64,000 nucleotides of DNA from Nonomuraea roseoviolacea subsp. carminata (GCF_024172185.1 NZ_JAMZEC010000001.1:5166001-5230000), one strand, 5' to 3'; counted from the stretch's first letter, positions 21,959 to 30,643 are shown. Notes: generated by a model from the letters alone, not told the origin. Numbers and translations are program-made.

Positions 21959-22979
21959 ATTCTATGGCCTGGAAGCGGACCGCATCGACTTCTCGTACCC
22001 GCCGCACGGCTCCTCGGACCTCCAACGTGCGCAGGTGGGCCGCCGCCTCACCGGCGGCCATGCCCCTCAGCATGGGCCCCAGGTCGTCCCAGGGCCGGTT
22101 CCAGGTCATCATCGCGGCGATCTCCCAGAGGGTCAGCGACTCCGCCCGCTCGGCCAGCAGTACGGCCAGCCGGTCGAGCTTGTCCTCGTGATGGTGACGG
22201 ATCTCGGCGGCGCGCGCCGCCACATCCGGGAACATCCACTCGTGCGCGGGCAGGGCGTCCAGCGGCCCCAGCTCGCCCACCCGGTCCAGAGAGGTGAGGA
22301 AGTCGCCCAAGGGGTCCACGTCGTCGCGGTCGTAGGGATAGATGCCGATGTGCGGGGTGATGTCGGGCAGAACGTGGTCGCCGGTGAACAGCCGGTCGGC
22401 GTCCTCCAGGTGCAGGCAGATGTGGCCCGGGGTGTGGCCGGGCGTGTGGACGGCGCGCAGCTTGCGGCCCGGCAGGTCGACCAGGTCGCCGTCGGCCAGT
22501 TCGCGGTCGGGCCGCGCGGGCGGCAGCGGGCGCTGGGCGGCGACCACCCGGACGTCGCCCGGACCGGCGCCGGCCCGCCTGAGCATGTCGGTCTGGAACG
22601 CCTCGTGCTCGTCCTCGTCCAGCCCGTGGATCAGCCTGACCAGCGCCGCGTCCGCCTCGTGCATCGCGATCCAGCCGCCCGACTCCTCGCGCACCCGCCC
22701 GGCCAGCCCGGCGTGGTCGGGGTGGAAGTGCGTGACCACCACGCCCCGCACCGAGGCCACGTCCATGCCGAGCGTGGCGAGCCCGCCGCGCAGCGCCTCC
22801 CACGCGTCGGGATGGTTCCAGCCGGCGTCGACCAGCACCGGGCCCTGGGGCGACTCGATCGCGTAGACGAGGGTGTAGCCGAGCGGGTTGCCGGGGATCG
22901 GCACCGGCACGCTCCACACCCCGCCGCCGAGGTCCTGCGGGCGCTGCTCGGTGTACGGCCTGCGCCGGGTCTTTCTCAT
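21954..22979 (-). CDS. MBL-fold metallo-hydrolase
   Basis: A 341-residue metallo-beta-lactamase-fold hydrolase. THFHPDHAG is the HxHxDH metal motif; VHTPGHTPGHICLH, FTGDHVLPDITPHIG and the final ALPAHEW supply the remaining His and Asp ligands. A C-terminal winged-helix-like tail follows (LTLWEIAAMMTWNRPWDDL, then LRTLEVRGAVRRV), as in LACTB2/BLACT_WH-type members. Start ATG 22979 is chosen because GGGGGACC precedes it and the domain starts soon after; an upstream in-frame start at 23057 exists. The stop lies inside the gntR operator. The substrate is unknown; adjacency to gntR alone does not show a role in sugar lactone hydrolysis. Confidence 0.85.
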   Translation of the reverse strand: MRKTRRRPYTEQRPQDLGGGVWSVPVPIPGNPLGYTLVYAIESPQGPVLVDAGWNHPDAWEALRGGLATLGMDVASVRGVVVTHFHPDHAGLAGRVREESGGWIAMHEADAALVRLIHGLDEDEHEAFQTDMLRRAGAGPGDVRVVAAQRPLPPARPDRELADGDLVDLPGRKLRAVHTPGHTPGHICLHLEDADRLFTGDHVLPDITPHIGIYPYDRDDVDPLGDFLTSLDRVGELGPLDALPAHEWMFPDVAARAAEIRHHHEDKLDRLAVLLAERAESLTLWEIAAMMTWNRPWDDLGPMLRGMAAGEAAAHLRTLEVRGAVRRVREVDAVRFQAIES

Positions 22980-23386
22980 GGGCGGTCCCCCGTGGTGCGT
23001 GAGCGCGTGGAACGAGTGTGGCGGAAGGAGGGGAGCACCGAAAGGGATTTCCGGCACCTAACGTGACACGTCCCGAGATGACGGGCCACCGCTGGGTGTC
23101 ACGGCGCCGGCCGCCGACCGGTGCGCCCGCCGCCGCGATCCAGCACTGGCCGGCGGCCCGGTCGACGTACTCCTCCGGCGGCAGCCGGGTCATCTCACTC
23201 CTGCGGGGGATCTGCTTCCCCCTCGCAAGTGATCCACGACGACCGCTGGTCGGAAAGAGTGGGGGCATGGCGATCAAGCTTCCTCGCGCGATTTCGACGT
23301 CTGGCGCCCGCCGGGCCGACGCTCGGCGGCCCGGGCTAGGAAGGCACGGGCTGGGCCGATGGCCGACGTACGAGCCGGCCGTCGCC
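22980..23386. other. 407-bp gap with a possible gene-start remnant
   Basis: No complete gene is seen. On the minus strand an ATG at 23193 with AGGAG in front opens MTRLPPEEYVDRAAGQCWIA, whose first ten residues look like the start of some Nudix hydrolases, but the similarity stops at once and the frame runs on as a shadow of the MBL gene. It may be a decayed remnant; the evidence is weak. Confidence 0.3.
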
Positions 23387-23950
23387 TCACTCGAACAGGA
23401 TGGCACGCAGCGTGCGCGCCAGATGTCCGATCAGCACGTCGGACGGCATCTCGGCCAGAGCGCCTGACTTCAGCAGGTAGCGGTTGAACGTCACTCCGAT
23501 GAGCAGCGCGCCCATCAGGTCGATGCGCCCCTCGGCGTCCTGTCCGTCGACGACAGGACCGTAGGCACTGTGGATGGGCCGGCGCATGGTGGCGAACAGA
23601 TCCTCGGCCGCCCGGTCGCCGGACGCCGCGCTGCGGATGAGCACGAGGAACGGGTCGTCGTTGGCCGGATGTTCCATCCGCGTGACGTAGGCCTTCGCCA
23701 TGCGTTCCGGCAGCGTCTCCGGCGTCCCGGGCTCGATATCGTCCACCGGCTTCGGTCCGGGAACGGCGGCGACGAAGAGCGTCTCCTTGGATCCGAAGTG
23801 CCGCATCACCAGACCGTGCGTGACTCCGGCACGCCGCGCGATCTCGCGGATGGTGGCCTTGGCGTAGCCGAGTTCCGCGAAGGCGCCCCGCGCCGCCTGA
23901 AGGATGGCCGCGCGATGGGCCTCTGGGTCGCGTAGCCGTTTCTTCTGCAC
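23387..23950 (-). CDS. TetR-family transcriptional regulator
   Basis: About 187 residues. The N-terminal helix-turn-helix is HRAAILQAARGAFAELGYAKATIREIARRAGVTHGLVMRHFGSKETLF; the remainder is a TetR ligand-binding bundle (TetR_C-like, with RIDLMGALLIGVTFNRYLL). GTG 23950 is preferred as start: TATACT lies 7 bases upstream, so the transcript is probably leaderless. Earlier ATG/GTG codons fall inside a palindrome. It is divergent from a polyprenyl synthase gene and its neighbour, which it probably controls. Confidence 0.85.
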   Translation of the reverse strand: MQKKRLRDPEAHRAAILQAARGAFAELGYAKATIREIARRAGVTHGLVMRHFGSKETLFVAAVPGPKPVDDIEPGTPETLPERMAKAYVTRMEHPANDDPFLVLIRSAASGDRAAEDLFATMRRPIHSAYGPVVDGQDAEGRIDLMGALLIGVTFNRYLLKSGALAEMPSDVLIGHLARTLRAILFE

Positions 23951-23971
23951 GCAAGGAAGTATACAGGTGGT

Positions 23972-23987
23972 CATTAGGGTGCTAATG
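23972..23987. promoter_or_regulatory. Operator palindrome CATTAG-GGTG-CTAATG between tetR and the polyprenyl synthase gene
   Basis: Perfect 6-bp arms around a 4-bp centre, covering the likely -35 region of the leaderless tetR promoter. A further CATTAA half-site lies at 23998-24003. The gap is only about 65 bp, so one bound TetR would affect both directions. Confidence 0.65.
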
Positions 23988-24015
23988 TCCACCCGGTCAT
24001 TAACTGGGAGGTCTC

Positions 24016-24975
24016 ATGGAACGTCTGCTGACCCACCCTGCGATCGTCGCAGGGCTGAGTAAGGTCGAGTCCAGGATCGAGCGGCTGAGCGGATCATCGA
24101 CGCTGCCGGGAATCAACGCCGGTGCGGAGCGGATCATCCAGGCCGGCGGCAAGCGTCTGCGTCCCGCGCTGACGCTGGGCACGGTGCTGGCGTTCGGCAA
24201 GGCAGCCGATCGGCGGGCTGTCACCGCCGCCGCGTGCATCGAGCTGATCCACGCCGCATCGCTGATCCACGACGACCTGATGGACGGCGCCTCCCAGCGG
24301 CGGGGCACCCCGACGCTCAACGCCACGCTCGGCCAAGGCAAGGCCCTGGTGATCGGCGACTTCATACTCGCCAGGGCCGGGCTGGCCGCCATCACGGCAG
24401 TGTCCAAGCCGGTGGCCGAAGTGCTGGCCGCCACGACGGTGGAGCTGGCCGAGGGCCAGTATCTGGAGGCTGTCGACCAGTTCAACCGCGACCGCACCGA
24501 GGAGTCGGCGCTCAGGTCGATCACCGGCAAGACGGCCGCGCTGTTCCGGGCGAGCTGCCTGGTGGGCGCACTCTGTGCCAAGGCTTCCCCGGAGGAGCGC
24601 GCCAAGATGGCCGTCTACGGCGAGAAATTCGGCCTTGTCTTCCAGATCCTGGACGATTTGCTGGACCTGACGCTCTCGAGCGAGACGCTGGGCAAGCCGG
24701 CGGGCAACGACGTGCGTCAGAGCGTCTACACCCTGCCGCTCCTGCGGGCCAGGGGTGCAGACCCCCATCTGCTCGACGGCGATGCCGAGACGATCCTGGC
24801 CAGGGTCCGAGACAGCGGCATCGTCGACGACACGCTGGCCTACTGCCGCGACCTGGCGGCGCAAGCGGTTGACGCTCTTCCTGCGGCGAAGGACGTCGGC
24901 CTCCTCGCCGATCTGCCCGGCTCCTACATCGCGAAAGCGGCGGACATGATCTCGACTCGCGCGAGGGCGGCATGA
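24016..24975 (+). CDS. Polyprenyl (trans-isoprenyl) diphosphate synthase
   Basis: A 319-residue all-helical trans-prenyltransferase. GGKRLRPAL binds the diphosphate of IPP; IHAASLIHDDLMDGASQRRGTPT holds the first aspartate-rich motif (DDLMD) and LVFQILDDLLDLT the second (DDLLD). It condenses IPP onto an allylic diphosphate to give a long-chain polyprenyl diphosphate. Chain length cannot be fixed; the residues before DDLMD are small (AAS), which would allow a long product. GGGAGG precedes the ATG by 4 bases. It overlaps the membrane-protein gene by 4 bp and is divergent from tetR, so this is a dedicated, regulated prenyl unit rather than a housekeeping gene. Confidence 0.9.
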   Translation: MERLLTHPAIVAGLSKVESRIERLSGSSTLPGINAGAERIIQAGGKRLRPALTLGTVLAFGKAADRRAVTAAACIELIHAASLIHDDLMDGASQRRGTPTLNATLGQGKALVIGDFILARAGLAAITAVSKPVAEVLAATTVELAEGQYLEAVDQFNRDRTEESALRSITGKTAALFRASCLVGALCAKASPEERAKMAVYGEKFGLVFQILDDLLDLTLSSETLGKPAGNDVRQSVYTLPLLRARGADPHLLDGDAETILARVRDSGIVDDTLAYCRDLAAQAVDALPAAKDVGLLADLPGSYIAKAADMISTRARAA

Positions 24976-25940
24976 TCATCCGCACGGAGAAGGTGGCGCC
25001 CGGAGCGGTCGCCTCCAGGGAAGTCACGGCGAAGCCTTCGGTGGTCGCAGCGGGCGTCTGGTCGCTGGCTCTCGGACTGGTGGGCGCCTACTGGGCGGTC
25101 GAAGGCCGTTCATTCCCCCTGGGGAGCAATGATCCTCGCGGCTCTGACATGGGCTCGTTCTTCGCCACCGCTGAGCCGGGCGCCACCGGTGTGATCTTCG
25201 CGGTGGCCGGAGTGCTCGGTGTGGCCGCCGCGGTGGTGCTGGCCCGCGCGCCTCGGACACAGTGGCCGAGGGTGGTTGGAGCGCTGCTCGCCGTCGCGTT
25301 GCTGGTGGCCGTTCCCGACGTCCGGGTGATCCAGAACTTCGGCTACCTGTTCATGGGATACACGAAGCTGTGGGACTGGCCACTGCTGTTCATGCTGTTC
25401 AGCATCGCGGGCGGAGGTCTGTGGGCACTGGTCGTCTGGAACACGCGCGGCGGCGACGTGAGCTCCGGGCGATGGGGGAGGTGGGCCACCTACGCGGCGG
25501 CCGTGCTGGCTCTGCCGTACGGGATCTCGCGTATCTCGTGGGGGCTGGGCATCCCCCTTGGTGTGCCGGCCGATTACCTGGGCGTGGACGCCGGGGCCTC
25601 GGAGTTCGTGCTGGGAGGATTGTGCGTGGCGGGGGCGGTGCTGACACTCGGGCTGGTTCAGGGCTGGGGCGAGGTCTTCCCGCGCTGGATTCCCTTCCTG
25701 CGCGGCAGGCGAGTGCCGATCTGGTTCGCCGTCGTCCCGGCGACGGCGGCCTCCGTCTTGCTGATCCAGGCCGGCGCCAGGTTGTGGCTGTGGTGGGCCG
25801 CCGGGCAGATCACGCTGTCCGCGAGCCACTGGGGGACGTTCCTTCCAGGACTGTTCTGGCTGCCGTGGAGCCTGGCCCTCGCGGCCGCCACGTACGCCTA
25901 CTACCTGCGGAGGCGGACCGGCGGAAGTAGCCGAGGGTGA
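24972..25940 (+). CDS. Multi-pass membrane protein of unknown function, coupled to polyprenyl synthase
   Basis: A 322-residue integral membrane protein with seven or eight hydrophobic helices (for example VVAAGVWSLALGLVGAYWAV, GVIFAVAGVLGVAAAVVLA, VVGALLAVALLVAVPDV, LLFMLFSIAGGGLWALVVW, WFAVVPATAASVLLIQAGA). Notable polar residues within it are ISRISWGLG and WDW. I do not recognise the family. ATGA overlap with the polyprenyl synthase gene implies coupled translation and suggests it uses, inserts or exports a prenyl lipid, or attaches one to a substrate. That is inference from position only. Confidence 0.75.
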   Translation: MIIRTEKVAPGAVASREVTAKPSVVAAGVWSLALGLVGAYWAVEGRSFPLGSNDPRGSDMGSFFATAEPGATGVIFAVAGVLGVAAAVVLARAPRTQWPRVVGALLAVALLVAVPDVRVIQNFGYLFMGYTKLWDWPLLFMLFSIAGGGLWALVVWNTRGGDVSSGRWGRWATYAAAVLALPYGISRISWGLGIPLGVPADYLGVDAGASEFVLGGLCVAGAVLTLGLVQGWGEVFPRWIPFLRGRRVPIWFAVVPATAASVLLIQAGARLWLWWAAGQITLSASHWGTFLPGLFWLPWSLALAAATYAYYLRRRTGGSSRG

Positions 25941-25954
25941 AGGGGCTCGTACGG

Positions 25955-27073
25955 TCACGTGACGCGTTCGAGGATGGTGGCGGTGGCCAGGGCGCCGCCC
26001 GCGCACATCGACACCAGAGCCGTGGAGGAGTCCGACCGCTCCAGCTCGTGCAGCGCCGTGGTGATCAGCCGGGCGCCCGACGCCCCCACCGGATGGCCGA
26101 GCGCGATGGCGCCGCCGTTGACGTTGACCCGGTCGAAGTCGGGCTGGTGGACGCTCGCCCACGACAGCACGACCGCGGCGAACGCCTCGTTCACCTCGAA
26201 CCGGTCGATGTCGCCGATCGACATCCCGGCCATGGCCAGCGCCTTGGAGGTCGCCTCCACGGGGCCGTCGAGGTGGTAGTACGGCTCGGCGCCCACCAGG
26301 GCCTGGGCGAGGATGCGGGCCCTCGGCCGCAGGCCGTGCGCGCGGGCCGCGTCCTCGCTCATCACGAGCACCGCCGCGGCCCCGTCGGAGATCTGTGAGG
26401 AGTTGCCGGCCGTGTGCAGGGCGCCCTCGCCGAGCACCGGCTTGAGCTTGGCCAGCCCCTCGGCGGTGGTCTCGCGCAACCCCTGGTCGCGCCGCACGTC
26501 GCCGATGGGCACGATCTCCCGCTCGAACCGCCCGTCGGCCCACGCCTTGGCGGCGAGCTGCTGGGAGCGGGCGCCGAGCCAGTCGAGCCGTTCCCTGGTC
26601 AGCCCGCGCCGTGCAGCGATGCGCTCGGCGGCGGTGAACTGGTCGGGTAAGTCGATGCTCCAGTCGTCGGGCCGCGGCCTGGCGGGCAGGACGTTGCTGC
26701 CGAGCGGCGCGCGGCTCATGATCTCGACGCCGCACCCGATGCCGGCCTCGATCACGCCGGCGCGGATCATCGCCGCCGCGAGGTGCACGGCCTGCTGCGA
26801 CGAGCCGCACTGCGCGTCGACCGTGGTGACGCCCGTCTGGTACGGCAGGCCCGCGTACAGCCAGGAATAGCGCCCCACGTGGCCGCCCTGCTCGCCCGCC
26901 TGGGTCACGCAGCCGGCGAAGACCTGGCCGACGGCGGCCGGATCGACGCCGGAGCGCTCGACCAGCCCGTTGAGGGCGGCGGCGAGCACCTGTTGCGGCT
27001 TGAGCCCGGACAGCCAGCCGTCACGCTTGCCGATGGGGGTGCGGACGGCTTCGACGATCACCGGTGTGCCCAC
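25955..27073 (-). CDS. fadA5: FadA5-like steroid thiolase
   Basis: A 372-residue thiolase. TTVDAQCGSSQQAVHLAA contains the nucleophilic Cys, VNVNGGAIALGHPVGASGARL the His, and SMCAGGALATATILERV the second Cys. Long stretches (TPIGKRDGWLSGL, SQISDGAAAVL, ARILAQALVGAEPYYHLDGPV) match the FadA5 family, which releases acetyl-CoA or propionyl-CoA from steroid side chains. GTG 27073 is the start: GGAGG precedes it by 6 bases. A KstR box lies 33-46 bp upstream. It is downstream of the sigma-factor gene on the same strand, but has its own promoter. Confidence 0.9.
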   Translation of the reverse strand: MGTPVIVEAVRTPIGKRDGWLSGLKPQQVLAAALNGLVERSGVDPAAVGQVFAGCVTQAGEQGGHVGRYSWLYAGLPYQTGVTTVDAQCGSSQQAVHLAAAMIRAGVIEAGIGCGVEIMSRAPLGSNVLPARPRPDDWSIDLPDQFTAAERIAARRGLTRERLDWLGARSQQLAAKAWADGRFEREIVPIGDVRRDQGLRETTAEGLAKLKPVLGEGALHTAGNSSQISDGAAAVLVMSEDAARAHGLRPRARILAQALVGAEPYYHLDGPVEATSKALAMAGMSIGDIDRFEVNEAFAAVVLSWASVHQPDFDRVNVNGGAIALGHPVGASGARLITTALHELERSDSSTALVSMCAGGALATATILERVT

Positions 27074-27105
27074 GGTCGCCTCCAGAATGATGCTCGGGAG
27101 GCGAC

Positions 27106-27119
27106 TGTAACTCGTTCTA
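27106..27119. promoter_or_regulatory. KstR box (TGTAACTCGTTCTA) of the thiolase gene
   Basis: Exact match to TnnAACnnGTTnnA. It lies 33 bp upstream of the thiolase start and overlaps the stop codon of the upstream sigma-factor gene. Confidence 0.78.
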
Positions 27120-28118
27120 GTTTGCTGTGGAAGCCCGCGCCTCGACGGGCAGCGTGGACGGCAGCCCGAACGGCTCGAAGAGCCCGACGTCGAAGAACAT
27201 GGCCACATGCCGGATGCCTTCGGCGGCGAGTGTCAGCACCATCAACGAGAACGCGGTATAGGTGTCACCCTGGCGGAAGTACACCGCGAAGGCCGGCTGG
27301 CCGTTGGCGGCGACGGGCACCAGGCGCAGATCGCCCGCATGCTCGGCCGGGCAGTTGACCGTGATGAGCCGCCCGATCTCCTCGGCGCCCTGGTACCACC
27401 CGGTGAAGGGCGGCATCTCCCAGACTGCGTCCCTCGTGAACAGCTTCACCAGCGCCGCCACGTCGTAGCTCTCGAACGCGGCCACATAGGCGTCGAGCTG
27501 CTCGCGCTGGTCGTGAGGCAGCGGCGGCGTGGGATCGTCCAGGCTCGGCGACACCTCGTTGAGCTGGGCCCGCGCCCGCTGGAGCCCGCTGTTGACGGCG
27601 GCCGTCGTGGTCTCCAGCGCCTCGGCCACCTCGGCGGCGCGCCACCGCAGCACGTCACGCAGCACCAGGATGGCCCGCTGCCGGGGCGGCAGGTACTGCA
27701 GGGCCGCGATGAGCGCCAGCCGGATGCTCTCGCGCGAGGTCACGATCGCGGCCGGGTCGTCGGCCCCCGCGCCCACCATGCCGTCGGGCACCGGCTCCAG
27801 CCACGGCACCTCCGGCCGCTCCACCAGCGGCGCGCTCGCCTCGGTGCTCGGCGCGCCCAGACCCGTGGGCAGCGGCCGGCGGCCCCTGCTCTCCAGCGCG
27901 GTCAGGCAGACGGTCGTGGCGATGCGATACAGCCACGTTCGCAGGGACGAGCGCCCCTCGAACCCGTCGTAGGCGCGCCAGGCGCGCAGGTAGGTCTCCT
28001 GGACGAGGTCCTCGGCGTCGTGCACCGAACCCGTCATGCGGTAGCAGTGCGCGAGCAGCTCGCGCCGCATGGGGTCGGCCAGCCTGAGAAAGTCCTCGGT
28101 CGACGGCCTGTCGGTCAT
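27117..28118 (-). CDS. ECF sigma factor with SnoaL-like C-terminal domain (SigG/SigX5 type)
   Basis: A 333-residue extracytoplasmic-function sigma factor. Region 2 is LLAHCYRMTGSVHDAEDLVQETYLRAWRAYDGFEGRSSLRTWLYRIATTVCLTALE; region 4 is LPPRQRAILVLRDVLRWRAAEVAEALETTTAAVNSGLQRARAQL. The C-terminal 130 residues form a SnoaL/NTF2-like domain (LDAYVAAFESYDVAALVKLFTRDAVWEMPP), as in the SigG/SigJ groups, where this domain replaces an anti-sigma factor. No anti-sigma gene is adjacent, in keeping with that. The target promoter is unknown. It lies upstream of the thiolase on the same strand, separated by 43 bp. Confidence 0.9.
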   Translation of the reverse strand: MTDRPSTEDFLRLADPMRRELLAHCYRMTGSVHDAEDLVQETYLRAWRAYDGFEGRSSLRTWLYRIATTVCLTALESRGRRPLPTGLGAPSTEASAPLVERPEVPWLEPVPDGMVGAGADDPAAIVTSRESIRLALIAALQYLPPRQRAILVLRDVLRWRAAEVAEALETTTAAVNSGLQRARAQLNEVSPSLDDPTPPLPHDQREQLDAYVAAFESYDVAALVKLFTRDAVWEMPPFTGWYQGAEEIGRLITVNCPAEHAGDLRLVPVAANGQPAFAVYFRQGDTYTAFSLMVLTLAAEGIRHVAMFFDVGLFEPFGLPSTLPVEARASTAN

Positions 28119-28293
28119 CCTCCCTGTATACGCCCTGCCACCGACAGATTCCGTGTGCAGGCGGTGATGCCGTGATGGACGGGGTGCGGGCCGCGCCGGG
28201 CGTCCCAGGGCCGGGGCCGGGGCCGGCCGAGGCGTGGGGGCGGGACCCCGCGCCCTGGGAGGGGGCGAGCCTGAGGAGAGGACCCGGCGCGTG

Positions 28294-29238
28294 TCAGGGA
28301 GTGACGGTGAGGACGATCTTCCCGGTGGTGCCGCCCGACTCGCCCAGTTCGTGGGCCTTGGCGGCGTCCTCCAGCGGCAGGACCGCCGCGATCTCCGGAC
28401 GCAGCCGCCCCGCCTCGGCCAGCGCGGCCAGCGACCGCATCCCCGCGTGGTCGGCCTCCACCAGCATCGCCTCGGACCGGATGCCCCGCTCGGCCGCCGC
28501 CGCGTGCAGGCCCGGGTCCAGCAGCGACAACGTCAGGGAGACGATCACGCCGCCCTCGCGCAGGGTGCGCAGAGACCGTCGGCCGTACTCGCCGCCCACC
28601 GTCTCGATGACCACGTCCATGTCCCGCGCGACCTCGGCGAAGTCCTCGGTGCGGTAGTCGATCACCTCGTCGGCGCCGAGGCCGCGCAGGAAGTCGTGCT
28701 TGGCGGCGCTGGCCGTGCCGACCACGTACGCGCCGCGCGCCTTGGCGATCTGCACCGCGAAGTGCCCGACGCCGCCCGCCGCCGCGTGGATGAGCACCCG
28801 GTCGCCGGAGCGGGTCGCGGCGGTGTCGACGAGCGCCTGCCAGGCGGTCAGCGCGGCCAGCGGGATCGCGGCGGCCCGCGTGTGGTCCACGGCGGCGGGC
28901 TTGCGGGCGAAGGTCCGCGCGGGCGCGGTCACGTACTCGGCGTACGCACCGTTGCCGAACGGGAACGGCAGCATCCCGAACACCTCGTCGCCCGGCTTGT
29001 GGATCGTGGTCCCGGCGCCGGTCGCCTCGACCACGCCGGAGACGTCCCAGCCGAGCACGAACGGCGGCTGCCCGAGATGGCCGCCGGTGGCCCGGATCTT
29101 CCAGTCGGCCGGATTCACTCCAGCCGCGTGCACCCTTACCAGCACCTCCGCCGGTCCCGGCTCGGGCCGGTCCAGCTCCACCATCGTCAGCACCTCGGGG
29201 CCACCCAGAGCGTTCTGGCTCATCGCGCGCATCTTCAT
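28294..29238 (-). CDS. Zinc-independent alcohol dehydrogenase/quinone oxidoreductase-like NADP enzyme
   Basis: A 314-residue medium-chain dehydrogenase of the quinone oxidoreductase type. The GroES-like domain reads VHAAGVNPADWKIRATGG and LGWDVSGVVEATGAG; the nucleotide domain has AAAGGVGHFAVQIAKARGAYVVGTAS. The usual zinc-binding Cys residues are absent. It ends GGTTGKIVLTV, typical of the family. Starts at 29238 or 29232 are possible. It is divergent from the GlxA-type regulator across about 70 bp, so that regulator is a candidate controller. The substrate is unknown. Confidence 0.87.
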   Translation of the reverse strand: MKMRAMSQNALGGPEVLTMVELDRPEPGPAEVLVRVHAAGVNPADWKIRATGGHLGQPPFVLGWDVSGVVEATGAGTTIHKPGDEVFGMLPFPFGNGAYAEYVTAPARTFARKPAAVDHTRAAAIPLAALTAWQALVDTAATRSGDRVLIHAAAGGVGHFAVQIAKARGAYVVGTASAAKHDFLRGLGADEVIDYRTEDFAEVARDMDVVIETVGGEYGRRSLRTLREGGVIVSLTLSLLDPGLHAAAAERGIRSEAMLVEADHAGMRSLAALAEAGRLRPEIAAVLPLEDAAKAHELGESGGTTGKIVLTVTP

Positions 29239-29309
29239 GACTCCAGCCTGCTCGCCGCCGCGGTCGGGCCGCGAGTGGCCCGGAGGCCAAGGTGTGCAAA
29301 GATCGGGCC

Positions 29310-30290
29310 ATGCACCGTGTGGCCGTCCTCGCGCTCGACGGCGTCATCCCGTTCGAGCTGAGCATCCCGTCACGGATCTTCGCCACGGCCCGCGGGCCGG
29401 CCGGCGAGCCGCTCTACGACGTCGTGACCTGCACGCTCGACGGCGGCCCGGTGCGCACGGCGGCCGACTTCTCCATCGCCGCCGCGTACGACGCCGGGGT
29501 GCTCGCGACGGCCGACACGGTCGTGCTGCCCGCCACCGACGCGCACGCGGCCATCACCGGGCCCGAGAGCCTGTCGCCCGAACTGCTCGACGCCCTCTCC
29601 CGGCTGCGCCCGGGCACCCGCGCGGTGTCGATCTGCGTGGCGACGTTCGTGCTGGCCGCCGCCGGGCTGCTGGACGGCCGCCCGGCCACCACCCACTGGA
29701 AGCACGCCGAGCGCTTCGCCCGGTTCTTCCCCCGCGTGCGGATGGACCCGGGAGTCCTGTTCGTGGACGACGGCGACGTGCTGACCTCCGCGGGCGCCTC
29801 GTCCGGGGTGGACCTCTGCCTCCACCTCGTACGCCGTGACCACGGCAGCGAGGTCGCCAACCAGGTGGCGCGCAGCTGCGTCGTGCCGCCCTGGCGCGAC
29901 GGCGGCCAGGCCCAGTACATCGAGCACCCGGTGCCGGAGCCGTCCGCCGCGGGCACGGCCCCCACCCGGGCGTGGGCGCTGAGCCGCCTGGCCGAGCCGC
30001 TCCAGCTCGCCGACCTGGCCCGGCACGCGGGGATGAGCCGGCGCACGTTCACCCGGCGCTTCCGCGAGGAGGTGGGGATGAGCCCGGGGCAGTGGCTCAC
30101 CCGGCAGCGGGTCGAGCTGGCCCGCCGGCTGCTGGAGACCAGTGATCTGCCGATGGAGGGGGTGGCCGGGCGCGCGGGGTTCGGCACGGCGGCGTCGTTC
30201 CGGCGGCACCTGCACGCCGCCCTCGGCGTGTCGCCGCACGCCTACCGCCGCACGTTCCGGGCCACGAGAGAGGAGCCGGCGGAGGTCTGA
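29310..30290 (+). CDS. GlxA-type transcriptional regulator (DJ-1/PfpI domain + AraC helix-turn-helix)
   Basis: About 326 residues. Residues 1-170 form a DJ-1/PfpI (type 1 glutamine amidotransferase-like) domain: MHRVAVLALDGVIPFELSIP, ADTVVLPATD, AVSICVATFVLAAAGLLDGRPATTHWKHAE, where Cys sits at the usual nucleophile elbow. Residues about 220-320 hold two AraC helix-turn-helices (LADLARHAGMSRRTFTRRFREEVGMSPGQWL and MEGVAGRAGFGTAASFRRHLHAALGVSPHAYRR). ATG 29310 is chosen rather than the earlier GTG at 29292 because the domain starts there. It is divergent from the NADP oxidoreductase, a frequent arrangement for this family. Confidence 0.9.
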   Translation: MHRVAVLALDGVIPFELSIPSRIFATARGPAGEPLYDVVTCTLDGGPVRTAADFSIAAAYDAGVLATADTVVLPATDAHAAITGPESLSPELLDALSRLRPGTRAVSICVATFVLAAAGLLDGRPATTHWKHAERFARFFPRVRMDPGVLFVDDGDVLTSAGASSGVDLCLHLVRRDHGSEVANQVARSCVVPPWRDGGQAQYIEHPVPEPSAAGTAPTRAWALSRLAEPLQLADLARHAGMSRRTFTRRFREEVGMSPGQWLTRQRVELARRLLETSDLPMEGVAGRAGFGTAASFRRHLHAALGVSPHAYRRTFRATREEPAEV

Positions 30291-30643
30291 GCCCTGAACG
30301 AGCCCGGCCGGGCCTATGGGAAGGGGGTCAGCGTCCGCGCGGTACTGAGGCAGGTGCCGGTAGACGAGTGTCGCGCTCAGGAGGCGTGGGGCTGGTGCTG
30401 GAGGGCGGGTGTCGTCACGAGGGGCGGGCCGTGTCAGGAGGAGGGCTCGCGCCCAGGCCGGCCGGGATCGCTGTCGGAAGGGGGTCGTCGGCCCGGGTGG
30501 AGCCGGCGGCAGTGCCGGTGCCGGAAGGCGGGTGGCGGGGCCGGACGGGGTGGCGCCGGGCGGCGGGCGGTGCGCGGCGTCCGACCGGGCCAGAGGTGGT
30601 GTCCGGCCGGGCCAGAGGTGGTGTCCGGCCGACGGGAGTTCGG
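30291..30643. other. 353-bp gap without a gene, with a short tandem repeat
   Basis: Very G-rich stretch between the GlxA-type gene and the convergent kstR. No gene is supported. It contains two copies of a 22-bp unit at 30585-30628. No clear terminator hairpin with a T-run is seen. Confidence 0.6.
30585..30628. repeat. Two-copy 22-bp tandem repeat downstream of kstR
   Basis: CCGGGCCAGAGGTGGTGTCC and two more bases occur at 30585-30606 and again, nearly identical, at 30607-30628. It lies 16 bp beyond the kstR stop. Unlike the other gene-tail repeats it does not include the stop codon. Confidence 0.75.

Noticed and set aside
21954..22979. MBL-fold hydrolase as the missing fuconolactonase
   Set aside because: Only adjacency to gntR supports it; known fuconolactonases have another fold and the C-terminal winged-helix-like tail points to a different MBL subgroup.
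23100..23193. Minus-strand start MTRLPPEEYVDRAAG as a Nudix hydrolase gene
   Set aside because: Only about ten residues look right; no Nudix box follows and the frame continues as a shadow of the MBL gene. At most a remnant.
30360..30640. Short Gly/Arg-rich plus-strand frames between the GlxA-type gene and kstR as a small gene
   Set aside because: No ribosome binding site, low-complexity translation and a tandem repeat; better seen as non-coding.
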